Part shown: positions 12,978 through 28,100 of the stretch, piece by piece
Layout of the letters: each line of letters opens with the position of its first letter
Numbering within the stretch: the stretch's first letter is position 1
Assembly: GCF_019924925.1 (NCBI RefSeq)
Contig: NC_067236.1
Location: 6,883,001-6,947,000 of the forward strand
Direction of reading: 5' to 3'
Length of the DNA stretch: 64,000 nt
Source: Ctenopharyngodon idella
Taxonomy: Eukaryota; Chordata; Actinopteri; Cypriniformes; Xenocyprididae
Program-made: the position numbers and the translations under genes
Notes under the pieces: generated by a model
Told to the model about the DNA's origin: nothing
The model's input: the letters and a program-made list of their open reading frames with translations, nothing else
The model's database searches: none

Positions 12978-15900
12978 CAGCACAGTTATATGTCGCACAG
13001 TTATTATCCTCATTAAACCTGTCTAACATTGGCCGTCAAGAATGTCAGAAATCACTAAGAGTTTAGCACTGTCCTTGCATACAAGGCTGTGCAACATGAC
13101 AAAGTTTTTAATTGATTTTTATTTATAAAGTTGTATTTTATTTAAATGTATATTTAAGTTTACATTTAAGTTATTGAAAAATTCAGCTTGATAAATGCTC
13201 TAAAATTTTTATGTAAATCAAGTCAGTGTTCAATAAATGATGTTAAGTTTAGAAATGTTGTGCATCCACTTATTATTAGTGTGACATTTTAGCATGCAAA
13301 TGAAGGGGAAAACTTCATCTTTTGAAACGATATCTTCAAAAGATATCGGCCCTAAAAATCGGCAGCACATATTGGCCATTGGCTGACCCTGACCTCTAAA
13401 CATCGGCATCGGTTATAGAAAAACCCATATCGGTCGATCTCTAGTTGTTCCCTCATCTCTTTTGTTTGTCTGCTTTTATAGGGACCTGCTATTTGAGACA
13501 TAAGCTGTCTTCATTAAAATAATGCAAGCTTAAGAAAACATTATAATTATAAACAATTATAAAATTGTGCATCCAAAAACTTTTTTTAACTTTTAGAACT
13601 GCATAGGGATATGCCTTCAGCATCTCTTTCAGATGATGTGGTTGAGTGTACCAACATGGTACACTCAACTCGTGCTTTTGAATGCTTTAGTTTTATGTGC
13701 ATCAGTGTGTATTGGGGATGTTTGGTTGTCAGATAGAATTATGATATTTCTTGAACTGCTTTTGTTGGAATCGGATGCCTCATTAGGCCTGGCAGGCCTC
13801 TCGGTCTCATCTAATTAAGTCCTAATTAAATCAGAACAACATCAAACAACTCCCAATGTCCCAGATTACCCAACCCCTCTAAACACACAAACACACTCAC
13901 ATAATATGGATGAAAGTTCATACTTGCATGGTAAAACCAACAGCTGAAATGTACTTTTTAGTGTGCAGTCATTATTTAAATACACAGGTTAAAACAATAC
14001 TAAGGGTTTATTATTCATTCGTCACCTTATTTGAGCATGTTTGACTGATAATAGACTGTTAGTGATGTGGCTGTAGGTGTGTGTAATCTTATTCACATCC
14101 ATTTATTCCCTTAGTGACAGCTGATGAGCTCTGGCGGGGTGTCTTAGCCGAGTCTGGTGCTGGTGCCAGAAAGGGAAGAGGAAAGAGAACCAAACGTAAA
14201 ATGAAGAGAGATCTCAACAGAGGCCAGAACCTTGGAGAAGGTACATCCTACCCACAATATCATCTCACCTTTGGCTGCTTCACAGCATTGACAGAACACA
14301 CTAAAACATTTTACCGAGCCTTGGTTTACATTTTTATTGCATTAAAAATCCACTTATAAGTTTTCTTGAAAGTAGTTTCTTATGCTTACCAAAGCTGCAA
14401 TTATTTTATCAAAAATGCAGAAAATTATTAAAGAATTTATTAAAATATTAAGATTTATTCCAATGATGGCAAAAATGGAATTTTCAGCAGCCATTTTTCC
14501 AGTGGTCAGTTACTCATGATCCTGATTTAGTGCTCAAATATTTCTTATTATTATCAGTGTTGAAAACAGTTGTGCTGCTTAATGTTTGTGGAAACCATGA
14601 TACTTTTGTTTTCAGGATTCTTTGAAAGATAGAAAGTTCAAAAGAACAGCATTGATTTAAAATATAAATCTGTTATAACATTATACATTTCTTTTCTGTC
14701 ACTTTTGACCAATTTAGTGCTTCCTTGCTGAATAAAAGTTTAAAATCTGACTGACCCTAAACCATTAAACAGTAGTGTACATGGCCTTTTTGTCACTATC
14801 TCACCCAGAGAATTGGACAGGCTGTTTTTGCAACTGTTTGCTACTTTAAGACCTCTATATGTAGATTATCTCTGTTATAATTGGCAAATACTCATCATTG
14901 TAGTTCACACTATCGTTCATCAGAAATACTGTATAAGCATTAATAAGTGTGGACAAGTAAATGGTGATATTCCATTTTATTACCTGTTTTTGAACTGAGT
15001 GAGCTTTTGTAGCGAACATTTAAGGTATGTCTGCATTAGAGCTGCACAATTCTGGATAAATCACAATGTTTTTGTTTAAAATGGAGATCACGATTCTGAA
15101 TAGACAACTAAACAAATTTACTATAGGGTCTGACAAAATATTAATTGCAGTCTTTTTGTAAAAGTTCATTTGAATTCATTTAAAAAAATCGGTTTGAGTG
15201 AATGATTCAATGACTCGTTCATTGTTGCCACCTACTGGTGTAACAATGTAGTTAAAACTGTCTTTATTTGAAGTGTCAAGTTACTTTCAAAAGGTGATAT
15301 ACTCTATTGCTACCATAGACATCAATGTTTATACCAGAACTATAAACCTTTATCCAAGTATTTGATAATTTGATTGTTTTTAACAAATAATGATACTGTG
15401 TGTGAAAAGACTGTTTGTGAAGACATATCATACATATTAGGGATGTGCATCTCCATAACTGAGGCTGATGCGATACGCATCTCGATGCATAGCCAACGAT
15501 ACGATACATATGAAGCAGCTACCGATGCGATACGATTCACCCCAATTACGAAGCGATGCGATTTCGATTCGATTCAACACAATGCGATATGATGCAATGA
15601 AAAAAAAATGATGCTATGCAATTCAATATGTAGGGCTCTATGAAATACTTGTAATACTCAGTTTTTATTTTTTACCAAATTCTGTTTTCTGTTCACATTT
15701 TTCTGGATTCCAATTTAATGGTTTAATCAAAAACACGTCTAATTAACTGAATTAATAAAAAGCAACTTTATTCATTTGTTTACAATAATAGGGTCCTATG
15801 AATTTTTTTTTCCAGAAATTCTGTGCTGTGTATAATTTTTCTGGTAATCAAATGAAGGCATAAAACTTTGAATCAAATTAAATTTAAATAAACCCTTTCA

Positions 15901-18900
15901 TTTTTTTGCAAACAAAGTTTACTGTTACTGTAAAATTGTGTGATTATTCCTTCAAAACTAAAGTCTTAATAATTATTGTACTAGTAGTAGTATTACATTG
16001 TCATTAAGAAATACATTATACCGTACAATAGTAATACAACAGTAGACTACATAGTACTACAATAGTAATATGGCTATACTTCTGTTACAAGTTAATCCGA
16101 ACTTTTATTTTGACGGGTTGCTGTGATCTTGAAGTTTCTGTGTGTATATGATATGACATGACAATAGTTTTTTCTCAAGTTAAATGGTAAAATGCTCACG
16201 AAGTGACTCTCAGAGCAGCTCTGGAGATGAAGTTTATGTGTTCATGTCATTATATAGTAAGATGGCAGATGCTGGAAAATACACAGCGAGCGTCATGGAT
16301 GCTTCAGTATGTGTAGTAAACATATTCGCGCATCTGCGCCAGAGACACTCAGAACATGCAGGATTCATATTCAGTTTGTCTTATTGCGGTTTAATATTCA
16401 CAGACACTAGTCCATATTACAATTTGACGTAAGTGTACCCTCCTACTTTTGATTTATTCATCCAAAATTCTACAAATTCCATGACATTCCGCGTCATACA
16501 GTAAACTCTGTTTTTATGAATGGATTCCGTGATTCCGTCCGTGTTTTCTGCATCGCGGAAATCATAAGGCCCTGAATATGGGTACAGGTAGTTCGCTTTT
16601 ATTTCTTTGGTTCAGACAGACAGCAAATCATAAATTAACTTAATGCTTTCTGACTTCTAACGCATGGCCCTTTCACAAACAGGCCTTTGTAGTGTCATGT
16701 TAATCTATATTCTATGACTCTTGACATGCCTCGGTCTCCGTAGAATTGTGATACATCATATTCACGTAGCAGCAGTTAAAGTGGTGATGAGAGAACGCGC
16801 TTGGAAAACAGTTTAGAGAGAAGAAATCATCTATATTTAAAAAATATTGTCACAAATTATTGGTCACTTTCTAAATAATAAAAGTATTGCGCATCTACTA
16901 ATAATTATGTATTAATAAATAGTTTTTTACAGATGCAGTTATGTTAGAACCGATGCATCATACAAATGCCAACTTGTATCCGATTTGACACTTTTTTTAA
17001 ATCGATGCATCGCATCATTAATTTTTATACCGATGCGAATCGGTGAATCTTACCATACCTAATACCTATACATGACAGCTGCTCTCTCTGGGTAAGAGGC
17101 AGCACCAACGCAGATTTCAATATTCGCTGTGATCATTTAAAAGACATAACCAAATCATTGTTATTTAGGAATAAGAGCATGTGGGTGTTTGAATCAAGAT
17201 TGATTAATCTTTTAACGATTTAATCTTGCAGCTCTGGTCTGCTTAGTACATCAAACATTAAGGATAATGCTGTTTTTTTATTTATAATAAACTCCTTAAA
17301 AAAATTACTACTTTTATTACCCACCAGATCTGGTTTTCTCTGGACAGATTTAAGGCCAACACTAGAATAAAATGGCTATAAACAGCAATAACCATTAGCT
17401 GTCCTTTTTAGTCCGTAGCATTTCTTGAGGTGTTTGTGCCCACTATGCCAGTTAATGAATATCAATCACGGCTCAGGTTCAAGTTTAGAGGTTTATATCT
17501 GCTGTTGGAATCTAACCTTTTTCTAAGCTGACATCACTCACTGAGTGCCACAGTTATTGAGTGGAATTATTTACTTTCACTTAAAACGACCTCAGGGGAG
17601 TCTATCAATTTATTTTATTTTTCTTCCTCTCTCACACTTTCTCATGGAGGCTTTTCTTGAAAGAAGGTATGAACCTATAGTAACGTTGAGTGCATGCACT
17701 TAATTGGTTTCTTGTGTCCTCTTCAGGTCGTGCTGGCTACTTGTGGCCCGGTCTGAATACTCCGGTTTATAAGGATGGGTCCATCCAGAAACCCTCACAA
17801 CGGGGAGAGGCAGAGCAGAAGGAGGTGGCAGCAACCCTGCAACGCCAGAGGGATGAATGGGAAAAACGTAGGAAGACCAAGATAAAGAAAGAGAGGGGCT
17901 GGACCGGCTACTCCTGGGGTGGGATCAGCCTGGGCCCTCTGGATCCGGGACCCAATGGAGGTGTGTGTACGGGGACGGCTTTTTGATTTGTCCCATTCTA
18001 CAGAGAATTCTTGCTCAAGGAGATGTATGGATGTATACATGATTTATAATGAATGTATCTGAAATAGTCAAACACTTTGATTAAAAAGGGTGTGTACACA
18101 CTCTTTGACCAAATCGTAAGATGTATGGCAAAACACCTGCATCTACACGCAAAGGTTGCTTTAACACTCACACACTCAGACATGGTGAAACGAGATGCAG
18201 AAAGTGCAATCTCCTTGTAATTTACACAGCTGTTCATCTCTGTTCTGCCGCGCCAATGGATTTCCTGCCGTCTGATTGGCCGATGGGATGTAGGTGCAAT
18301 CTCTTGTAGTCGTGGTGATGGATTGCCCAGCGACTGTGAGGCCTCGAGTCTAAATCATGTCTAGATCTGCTCCAACAACTTCTCACCCCTGAGTCACAAC
18401 AGCAACACCCCTTCCTTTAAATCGAGGAAATATGCTTGTCTCTCGCCGGCAAAATGAAACACCTGTAATGAGTTACTGCAGCAGCCGCAGAGCCCTGGGG
18501 TTAGAGGTCATAACAGAACGCTCACATAATCTCATTTAACCTGTATGCTGTCCCTGATCAAAAACAAATAGGCTGTGTGAGCCCTTTTCAGCAATCTCAA
18601 CCTGTGCTAATGACTGTTGGTGTTTATTGTCATTTATAAAAAGTTGTGACTTTGCTTTGTCCTTTTTTTTTCCTTTAGAAACTTACGAAGATTTTGACTC
18701 ACGCGTGATAGAGGTGAGTACGAACAGAACAATGCATTTTGTAAACGTGAAACTGCTTTAAAAACACATTTAGTTTCCATAATGTTGCATTTCATGTACT
18801 TGTTTAGATTTTTTCCCTGCTTAAATATGTTTTAGATTTTTGTCGTTTATAAAGGCTGTTCTACAGATGAGTGTTGCAAACTAGCTTTTACTACAAACAC

Positions 18901-21900
18901 TTTGATACTCGCAATGAATATAATATAATATATACATTTCAAACAGTGTTAAATCAAGTAAACAGTCTGTAATAAAATTAGGTCAAATAATCAGACTAAA
19001 AGCAATAGCACAAATAAACAATAGAAAAAATTAAATAAACAGTTCTTTTCAGGTTTTTCAGGTAGATCTAACAGTAGTTAGATATAGATTAGGTACAGCA
19101 GTTGAATAAAGTAATCAAATGTAAAATAGCACTGCATAGTCTTCACTAAATAAATTAAATACAGATTAATCCTGATTAAAGTTACAAAAGTTATTCAGTC
19201 AAGAGCATTGAGTGATTTTTTTTCTTTTTTCTTTCTTTCTTCCTTCAGTGAGTCTGTTGTTTGATTATCATTAAAAACACAGAAAGCAGGAATATTAGGC
19301 TGCTGTCACTTTAAGACTAATGCACGGATCCAATATACTGTCTCAACTGTTTACATTCACTTAAGACTTAACTGACTGTTTACTATGATACTAGCCAAAG
19401 ATGGGCATTTTGACATAATTTCACAGCCCTGTCTGTGAAACCGGGCCTTAAACTTTGTTCATCAATCAATCCTGAAGAAATATATTCATGGTTTCCACAA
19501 AAAACTGTCTGTCTATAATTAAGCAGTACAATGTTTTCAACATTGATAAGTGATAACAGTAAGAAATGTTTCCTGAGCACCAAATCAGCATATTCAGAAG
19601 GATGTCACACTGAAGACTGGAGTAATGATGCCTAAAATTTAGTTTTGCCATCACAGCAATAAATTACATTTTAAAATATATGTAACACTTTATGTCGAGA
19701 AAAGGCTTTTAAATGCTGCCTTGGTAGGTAGCTAAATAGGTTTGGAACAGAGCTAGTGTGTTAGTGATGATGTCAAAGAGATGTGCTTTGGAGATATTTG
19801 CAGCATTTCATCATTTTTGAATTCAGAAGAATCATGTTTGTTGTTTGGTGTGTGTATCTCCCTCATGTGTGATTGTATGCGTGTATCTCAGAGCTTCTGA
19901 ACCACTCTCTTGAACTCCTAAGTCGGGGCACAAAATCTGCTCAGCACAAAATTATCATGTAGTGTGGAGTGTCTGGAGAATTATCTAATTATACACAACA
20001 ATGAACGTTTGATAAACAAATCTCTGTGTAGAGCCCCTGGCTGGCACCATAAGACTCATTTGGCAGAAATGTTGCTGAGTTTAGAAAGGAAATCAGTACA
20101 GCAATTCACCTCGGGTCCTCGTCTCTCTTTCACTCTGCTCTCTTTTCACTCTACTGCATTTTGCATATTGTCTTTGTTTTGTCCTCTGATTCTTTCATTT
20201 CCATAAAGCTTTGTTGGCAAAGAAGTGGACAGCTTTACAGTCAAAGCGTTTTTCTTTTCCTATCTGAACACTGCAAGGAATCAGACTGAAGGCTGGCGAT
20301 TTAGGTGAAGTGATTTCTTTCTCTCTCTCTCTCTCATTAGCTGTTTTAAAATCTAGTGATCTGCCTCGGTGCCTACACAGACAGCTGCCTTACATGCCAG
20401 CCTCTTAATGAAACTGAAATGAACCTCATAAATGACTTGGAATACTCTACATACTGTAGGCAGGAACTGTGTGTGTCATACACAGTACAGGAAAATCAGT
20501 GAATTTCAATACGGACTCGAGAGGAACAATGTGATGTTTTCATAAGTTTCAACATATGTAGCACACGCAGACTTTGGGAGAAATAGTTTGGTTTTACTTA
20601 AGTTTTTCTTTTAGTTAATATTTTTTTATTTTGTATGGAATCCCCTTTCTGCCTTGGGTTAAAAAAAAAAAAAAAAAATCTTATTTTGATTATACTGTTC
20701 AAAAGTACTGCTCACCAAAGCATTTGATCAGAAAAAACTGTAATATTGTAAAATATTAAAATATATTGTAATATTTTAGATCTTAAGTAATATATTTTAA
20801 AATGTAATTTATTCCTGTGATAGCTGATGATAACTGAATTTTCAGCATCATTACTCCAGTCTTCAGTGTCACATGGTCCTTTAGAAATCATTCTAATATG
20901 CTATTTCGTGTGGAAAATGTTTTTTTTTTTTTTTTTCAGAATTCTTTGATGAATAGGAAGTTCAAAAGAACAACATTTATTTGAAATAGAAATCTATTTA
21001 TAAATGTCTTTACTGCCACTTTTGATCAAGTTAATGTGCTTAAAGCTTGATGAATAAAAGTATTAATTTCTTTCAAAAAAGAAAATCTAACCCTAAAAAA
21101 TGTAATGTGGAAACATACTTCCATAGTGTTAAATTAATTAATTCAAAAATTACTGAATCAAATCCACCTTGGATTTATTTTTCCACTGAGTTTGTCACCA
21201 TGCATTATAGGATTGCTTTCTTTGTGAAGGTTGCTTGCGATGCTGCCAAAAGTTTGTGTTTTAGGAGGCTGCGTAATAAAGTTACCTACTTTTTGGAACA
21301 GAATACATGTCAAGAGCATTGCAGTGATGCCTTAAAATACTGCCTGCAAAGGCAGCTCGCTGGTTTTTGGAACTAAACTATTCTGTTGTTCTGCCTTTTC
21401 CCATCTTTCTTGTACTGACATTTTGATTGACGTATTAGGGCCACTGGCAAAAGTGACTAGAATGAACCACCACAGACTGTGAGTCAGACCCCCTCAGTCT
21501 TTTGCAGTGTCCAGCACATTAGCTCTGAGTCTGGAGAACAACATATCGCATGTGATCGGGCACATGGTGGCGTGTTGTCCTCACATTACCCCCAGAGCTT
21601 ATGAGAGAACCCAGTACAGACACACTAGAGGGCTTGCACAGAAATGAAGAGTTTTTTGCAGTTCTCCAGGACCTCCATCTCTGTGAATGCAGATTAATTT
21701 GAAGTGGTTCTGAAAAGCTTGGTGACATTATCAGACATGCATTTGAAGTGCTTTTCCCTTCCTCCATCTCGCTGTCTCTAGGGTGTCCTAGAGAAGGAAC
21801 GAGTAAAGTCTGAAAGAGCCTAAGTACTTATAAAGCCACATTAATTAAGCCAAATATTTCCTGTAAACCCAAGAACCTCTCCCAAGGACACGCGACGTCT

Positions 21901-23898
21901 GCCAAAAGAGAGGGAAGAGAGCCATAGTACTCTAGAGCGGATGATACATGAGCAAGACAGAGAGAGAGCGAGACAGACAGAGGAGGGCAAGAGATATAGC
22001 TCATAGTTAGAGGAGAGTGATGAAAAGATTGAATGGTTATGGAGATAGATTAAAGCAAGAGGAAGACTTTTACAGAGTCAGGCTCCCATATGTCTTGTAA
22101 TGGTTAAAATTATCTCATTCCCCTGCATCTTACACACCATTTCACAGTGCCACACTTTATATTGTCAAGTTTATTACATCGATATGATTGTGACACTACT
22201 CTTTAGATACATTTTACACTGCAAAATTGACTACATTGTCGGCAGACTTTACAGTATAGTCGCTATTGGTATTACTTTATATATAATGCATTATAAAAGT
22301 GTTTTAAATTATTATATTTTTAATAATGCCTTGTAATGCACCTTATAATGCATTGTATGGTCTTATGAATAATTGTAACCACAGTTATAATACGTATTAA
22401 GACCTACGTAGGTCATCTGACATTTCATACAGTTGATGGTCACGAATATGATGCAGGGCAACAACTCACTGCATGATGTAGCCTATGAAATGCAGCTATA
22501 TGCCCCAAAAAATTCAAAATATTGGGGCAAAAAATGCCCCTGTAATGAGTTTTTGTCTCATATTTATATCATATGATATAGTTAAAGTCCCCATGATATC
22601 AAAATGTAAGTTTTTTTTGGCTTTTAATATGAATATGTTAGCCTTATCTATAAGTTAGTGTGTTCCAAAACAGTGACAATATCTGCATTTAGAAGATATA
22701 AGCATTTAAAACTTACAGTCTCACTTCCGACAATATGAATCAGCGATTTTGATGACATCAACCTGCATCATAATTTTTTTCCCCCTAAAATCTGTTTTTT
22801 AATTACACATACAAACAATTTCTCACCAAAGTGGTTTACATTGTGTTATGCTCTCTTCAGCAAGTATTAGAAGGTACACCCAGAGACACCCAGATTTGTA
22901 ACAATATAGGAAACAATTACTGTAATTACAAGAGGAATTTGAAGAACTAGATTTAATAATCTTGGTTCACTGATATGTCTGAAATTATATCTTTGTTGTG
23001 AGGCTGTAGTACATGTAATTTGTAATGGCTGCTCAGCAAAGATAAACACATTTATATGCATTTTCTTGTCCCTGAGCTACATACAGAGGTGGAGTTGTTG
23101 CATTTCATTTAAATGATAATTGCAGGTTAGGACAATGGTTGTAGTGATTGCATAATGACATGACCTATACCAAGTACAGCTAATGAGCAGATTGTGTCTA
23201 TAAAGACCTCTGTCATTGTTTGGAACTGTTTGTGTTCGCTTTTCCTTCAGACGAAAAATGTTTTGCTTTTATTGAAGGTGTGAGTGTGTTTGTCTAAGCA
23301 GTCTGAATAGATGGCATGTGTTTTAGCATCACACTGACAAAATGCAGGTGGTATGTATGGGAGTATTAGAGATGCAAAAATAATGACTAAGTAGTGAAAT
23401 TAGTTTTGCAATGTACAGTGTAAACGGATTATTTGTGGTCAGTATGATCTTACTGAAAGTGTGGACTTTAATTGTATGAAGATGGATTTCAAAAAGTTAA
23501 CAAAAGCATCAGAATCACTGATAAACAGAAAAAAATAGCTGAACATGTGAAATTAAATGATACTGAATATTTAATTAGGACCACCCTTGGCAATTTTATG
23601 CATTGGCATGAAAATGTGTAACCATTGGCACATGAGCAAGAGAGTTTAATACTGTTTTTTTATTTAGCTGTTTACTTGAGAGTTGTTAAACTCCCTCGTC
23701 TTTGCATGCAGAACTACCTCTTGTAGTAGTCCTTATCCTCACACAGCCTGGTTTAATTAGTTATGAACTGTATGAAAGCCAAACAATCCAAATGAACCAT
23801 GCAGTGTGGATAAACCATGTAAACTGCCTAGTGGGTTGCGCATTGGCACTTTGAGTGATGCAGTTCTTTTTTTGTTGTCAGAAAAATACTTTATATAT

Positions 23899-23929
<31 letters not shown>

Positions 23930-24494
23930 GACACTACCGCATGCATGGTTCTGCAGAATAAGAGTATGACTCGACACACGAATATAATAATGAAATAAGA
24001 TATGGCACTTCAAAAGGTTGCTGACGGCTGCTTTAAAACATAATCAGCTATATAACTTTTGTGCTTGAGCTCTTTGAACAGTCTGAAATCCACCTTGTAA
24101 CTTCCTCTGAACATGTTTAGTTCTTGCCAGTGGGTGGCTTTTTCTTTCAGCACAAAGATCTCATCATATCAATAATACTCCTACAGCAAACGTTACATAA
24201 CTGATTTCAGTAAGGAGCAGGAGCAAGAATACTTTTATTCTGTATAAGTACTTTATACTATGCAATTACACACATATCTGCAGCCTAGAGAGAGTGTGTG
24301 TGATTCTCTCTCTCTCTGTCTGTGTCTGTGTGTTCTTGTATACATGGTTTATGAGGACACAAATGTGTAGACTATAGACAGTTTTCTGTAATGGGTAACT
24401 TTAGGAGTAGGGGTAGTGTAGGGGGATAGAATGTACAGTTTGTACAGTATAAAAACCATTACGTCTATGGAGAGTCCCCGTAAACCACATATAC

Positions 24495-24545
<51 letters not shown>

Positions 24546-24971
24546 TGTAGTGAAGTTTCAATGGAGCATACAAGACTTTTCCAATAGGTTTGTACTGCCT
24601 CCTGCTGGTTGCTTTAAGGAAGTACACATACAGAAATTGATCCCCTGCAGTTATTGGCAATCATAATGTGACATTTGTCATTTGATTGACAGGTCAAGAG
24701 CGTGTTTAACGTCACAGCCAAAGAGAGTAGGAAGAGATCCATCAGTGCTCTGGTCGCTGTGGGCAATGGAAATGGAGTCGCAGGTAAATCTGGACATGTG
24801 CACCTCTAATGATGATTTTCTAAAGGCTGAATGCCTTAAACTAGATTCAGATCTTGTATACGTGTTTTTATTGTTGTTATTTTCAGCATTTTTAGTAATA
24901 AATTCACTCATATGAAAATATCACAGCAATCCAGATCATAAAAATTATAATGATGATTTATAAACAAAAAC

Positions 24972-25002
<31 letters not shown>

Positions 25003-25059
25003 CAATTTATAAAAATAAAACTTTATTATTATTGTATTAGGAATAATAGTAATAATAAT

Positions 25060-25100
<41 letters not shown>

Positions 25101-28100
25101 TCAAACCAAAAATTATTCAGACACTAGATGCAATTGTTTATTTTTACTAGTGGGTGCAGGACACTATAGTTCATTTATGTAAGTGAGGATAGCAAAATAA
25201 AGTAAACTGTGACATATTATATCCAAAAATTCTTCCTACAGTGGTCTACCAGTAAAATTGATAACAATTTGGGACCAAAAATTATTCAGACACTTTGACC
25301 TGACCATGTTTTGTCTGACCTGACCAAGTGTTATCTGACATAATTAAGATTAATTTTTTTCTGACAGTTTAACTTTGAAATCTTGTCATATTTTTATTAC
25401 CATTTTTTTTTAAACTATAGTGAATAAACTGAGATAATGTGTGAAAGGTGTCTGAATAAATTTTGGTTTGACTGTATATCACAGTATATGGCTTATTATT
25501 TTTTTTACCATGAATGTATTTTGCATATTTTTTTATCTTTCTATTATTGCTAGTCTATACAGCAACTTTAAACTTGGGAAGGTGCTTGTTCTCTGCTTCT
25601 CTGCAGGGTTTGCACTGGGGAAAATATGCACTTTTTCATATCTGAAGTCTGGAGTATATTAAACAATGCAGTAGTTTAATATGTGGCTGGGAAAAATACA
25701 ATGGCCATAATCAGTGTCGATTAGCTGTTTTGTTCTCTGCTTCTCTGCAGGGTTTGCACTGGGGAAAGCAGCAGACAAGAACACCGCACTTAGAAAAGTA
25801 AGCCACTGCATGACATGCATACATTAATTCACGCTCACCCAAAGTCACAAAACGGACACTTATTGCAGGCACAATTCCCCCCTGAAACAACCTGAGGTTA
25901 AATGACTTGCTTAAGGGCACAATAATGACAGAACAGGGCTGTGAGCTCAATAACTCCTCAGTTCCCATGACACACTTATAAGATATTAACCTTAAGCATC
26001 TGTGTTAGAGCCACCAAATCAGGTTACAGTGAAATCATCTTGACATTAAACACACCGCTTTGTTTTACAGGCAAAGAACCGAGCCATGCATTATCTCTAC
26101 TACATTGAGAGATACAACAACCATACCAGTGAGTCGCACTCTATTCTGTGTGTGCGTGCAAGTGTTACACACGTGCGTCACTCACTATCGTATAACAAAC
26201 AGACATTGTAAATCTCCTCTATATATGTGCTCTTGTGCAGTTTGAGAGAAGGATTGAGAGAAGGAATTAATTAATATTAATTTTGCATCATTAATATTAA
26301 TATTCACTTTTTACTTTGAATCAAATTTACAATAATGCCTCTGATTAAAATAAATTGTAAAAATGCTTTTGATTTCAGAGATATATTGAAAACTTCTATT
26401 TACTAAAAATATTTTTTACATTCATCCTCAGCCATATTTTCTGAGTAATTTACTGAAATTACATTGCATTTATATACACTACCGTTCAAAAGTTTGGGGT
26501 CAGTAAAAATTTTTTATTAAAGAAATATGAATATTCAACAAGAATGCATCAAATTGATCAAAAGTACCAGTAGATACATTTATAATATTACAAAAGATTT
26601 CTATTTCAAATAGATTCTGTTCTTTTGAGATCCTGAAAAAAAAATATATCATGGTTTCCACAAAAATATTAAGCAGCACAACTGTGTTCAACAGCATTTT
26701 AGAATGATTTCTGAAGGATCATATGACACTAAAGACTGGAATAATGGCTGCTGAAAATTCAGCTTTGCATCACAGGAATAAATTACATTTTAAAATGTAT
26801 TGTAAGTGAAATAGAAAACCGTCATTTTAAATTGTAATAGTATTTCACAATATTGCTGTTTTTACTGTATTTAATCAGCCTTGGTGAGCATAAGAAACTT
26901 CTTTCCAAAACATTAAAAATCTTACTGATTCCAAACTTTTGAACAGTATTGAATGAGAGAGTTATACTCGAGAGAGAAAGTTTCATATGACATTTAGATT
27001 TCGGCCTTCTCCTATGTGTTGTTAATGTCCATCTTTTCATCCTCATCTGCAGTATATCATGACATTGAGTCCAAGTTTAAAAGGACCACGCTCAGAATGA
27101 AGAAACAGAACAAAGGTAACTGGCCTGATCTCACACTCACTCTCACACACCGTGTTTTGCTGTATGATTTGTTTCAAATAAGAGAATCTGCAGGGTTGTG
27201 TTTCTGCATACATGCATAACATTTCCAGATCCAAAACTTTGTTTCATGTTTCTGTAGATCAGTTAGGACTCGTTTACTTGCTTTTAAGTCTAGTAGTTGC
27301 ATACATCTACTGTGTCCACTTTGGATTTTTAGAGGGGCGATCTCTGATTTTTGTGACTGTGCATCACTTACATTAAGTGCAAAAATGGCAATTTAAAAAA
27401 AAAACTTTGTCTCATTTCAAACTGTCACGTAAATGTCTTCTAGAACAGTACCCACCTACAGTATCAGATTTCCTTTCATGCCTAGTCTGAGCCACAATTG
27501 ATTTAAATCATTCCAGACATTCCAGAAATTATGATGTTCATATTAGAGTTCAGCTCTGATGTGACTCAATTCCTCAGAGTCCACGTTTCACCTCTAACAC
27601 CTAAGTTATAAAACCTGCCGGGCAGTTGATTTGGACCATGATTGGACCAACTCTGGGAGCTCACAGAGAACATGATCTGCCACCTTTCATCTGTAGACTC
27701 ACTTTGTCTTGTAATGTGTGTCTAATATTGTTCTCATGTCATTCCAAACCTGTATGACTATATTTTTTCCTGTTGACTTCCACTGTATGGACAAAAATAC
27801 AATGGAAATCAATGGGAACCAAAACTGTTTGGTTACTAACATTCTTCAAAATATCTTCTCTTATGCTTCACAATAGAAAGATAGTCATAGAGCAAAATGA
27901 GGATGAGTAAATGATGACAGAATTTTCATTTTGGGTGGACTAAATATTTAAATGTTATTTTCTTTAATTAAATTGTGAAAATTATTTAAGTCTGAGTAAA
28001 ATTACCTGAAATTAATGAACATGACAGTATTGACTAAATGTCTTGACTGAAATTTGTGTTCGAAAGTAAAAGACTGAATAAAAAACTTTAATAAAAAAAA

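Noticed and set aside
24349..24660. Leu/Ser repeat protein frame
   Set aside because: It is produced by reading the GA microsatellite on the minus strand.
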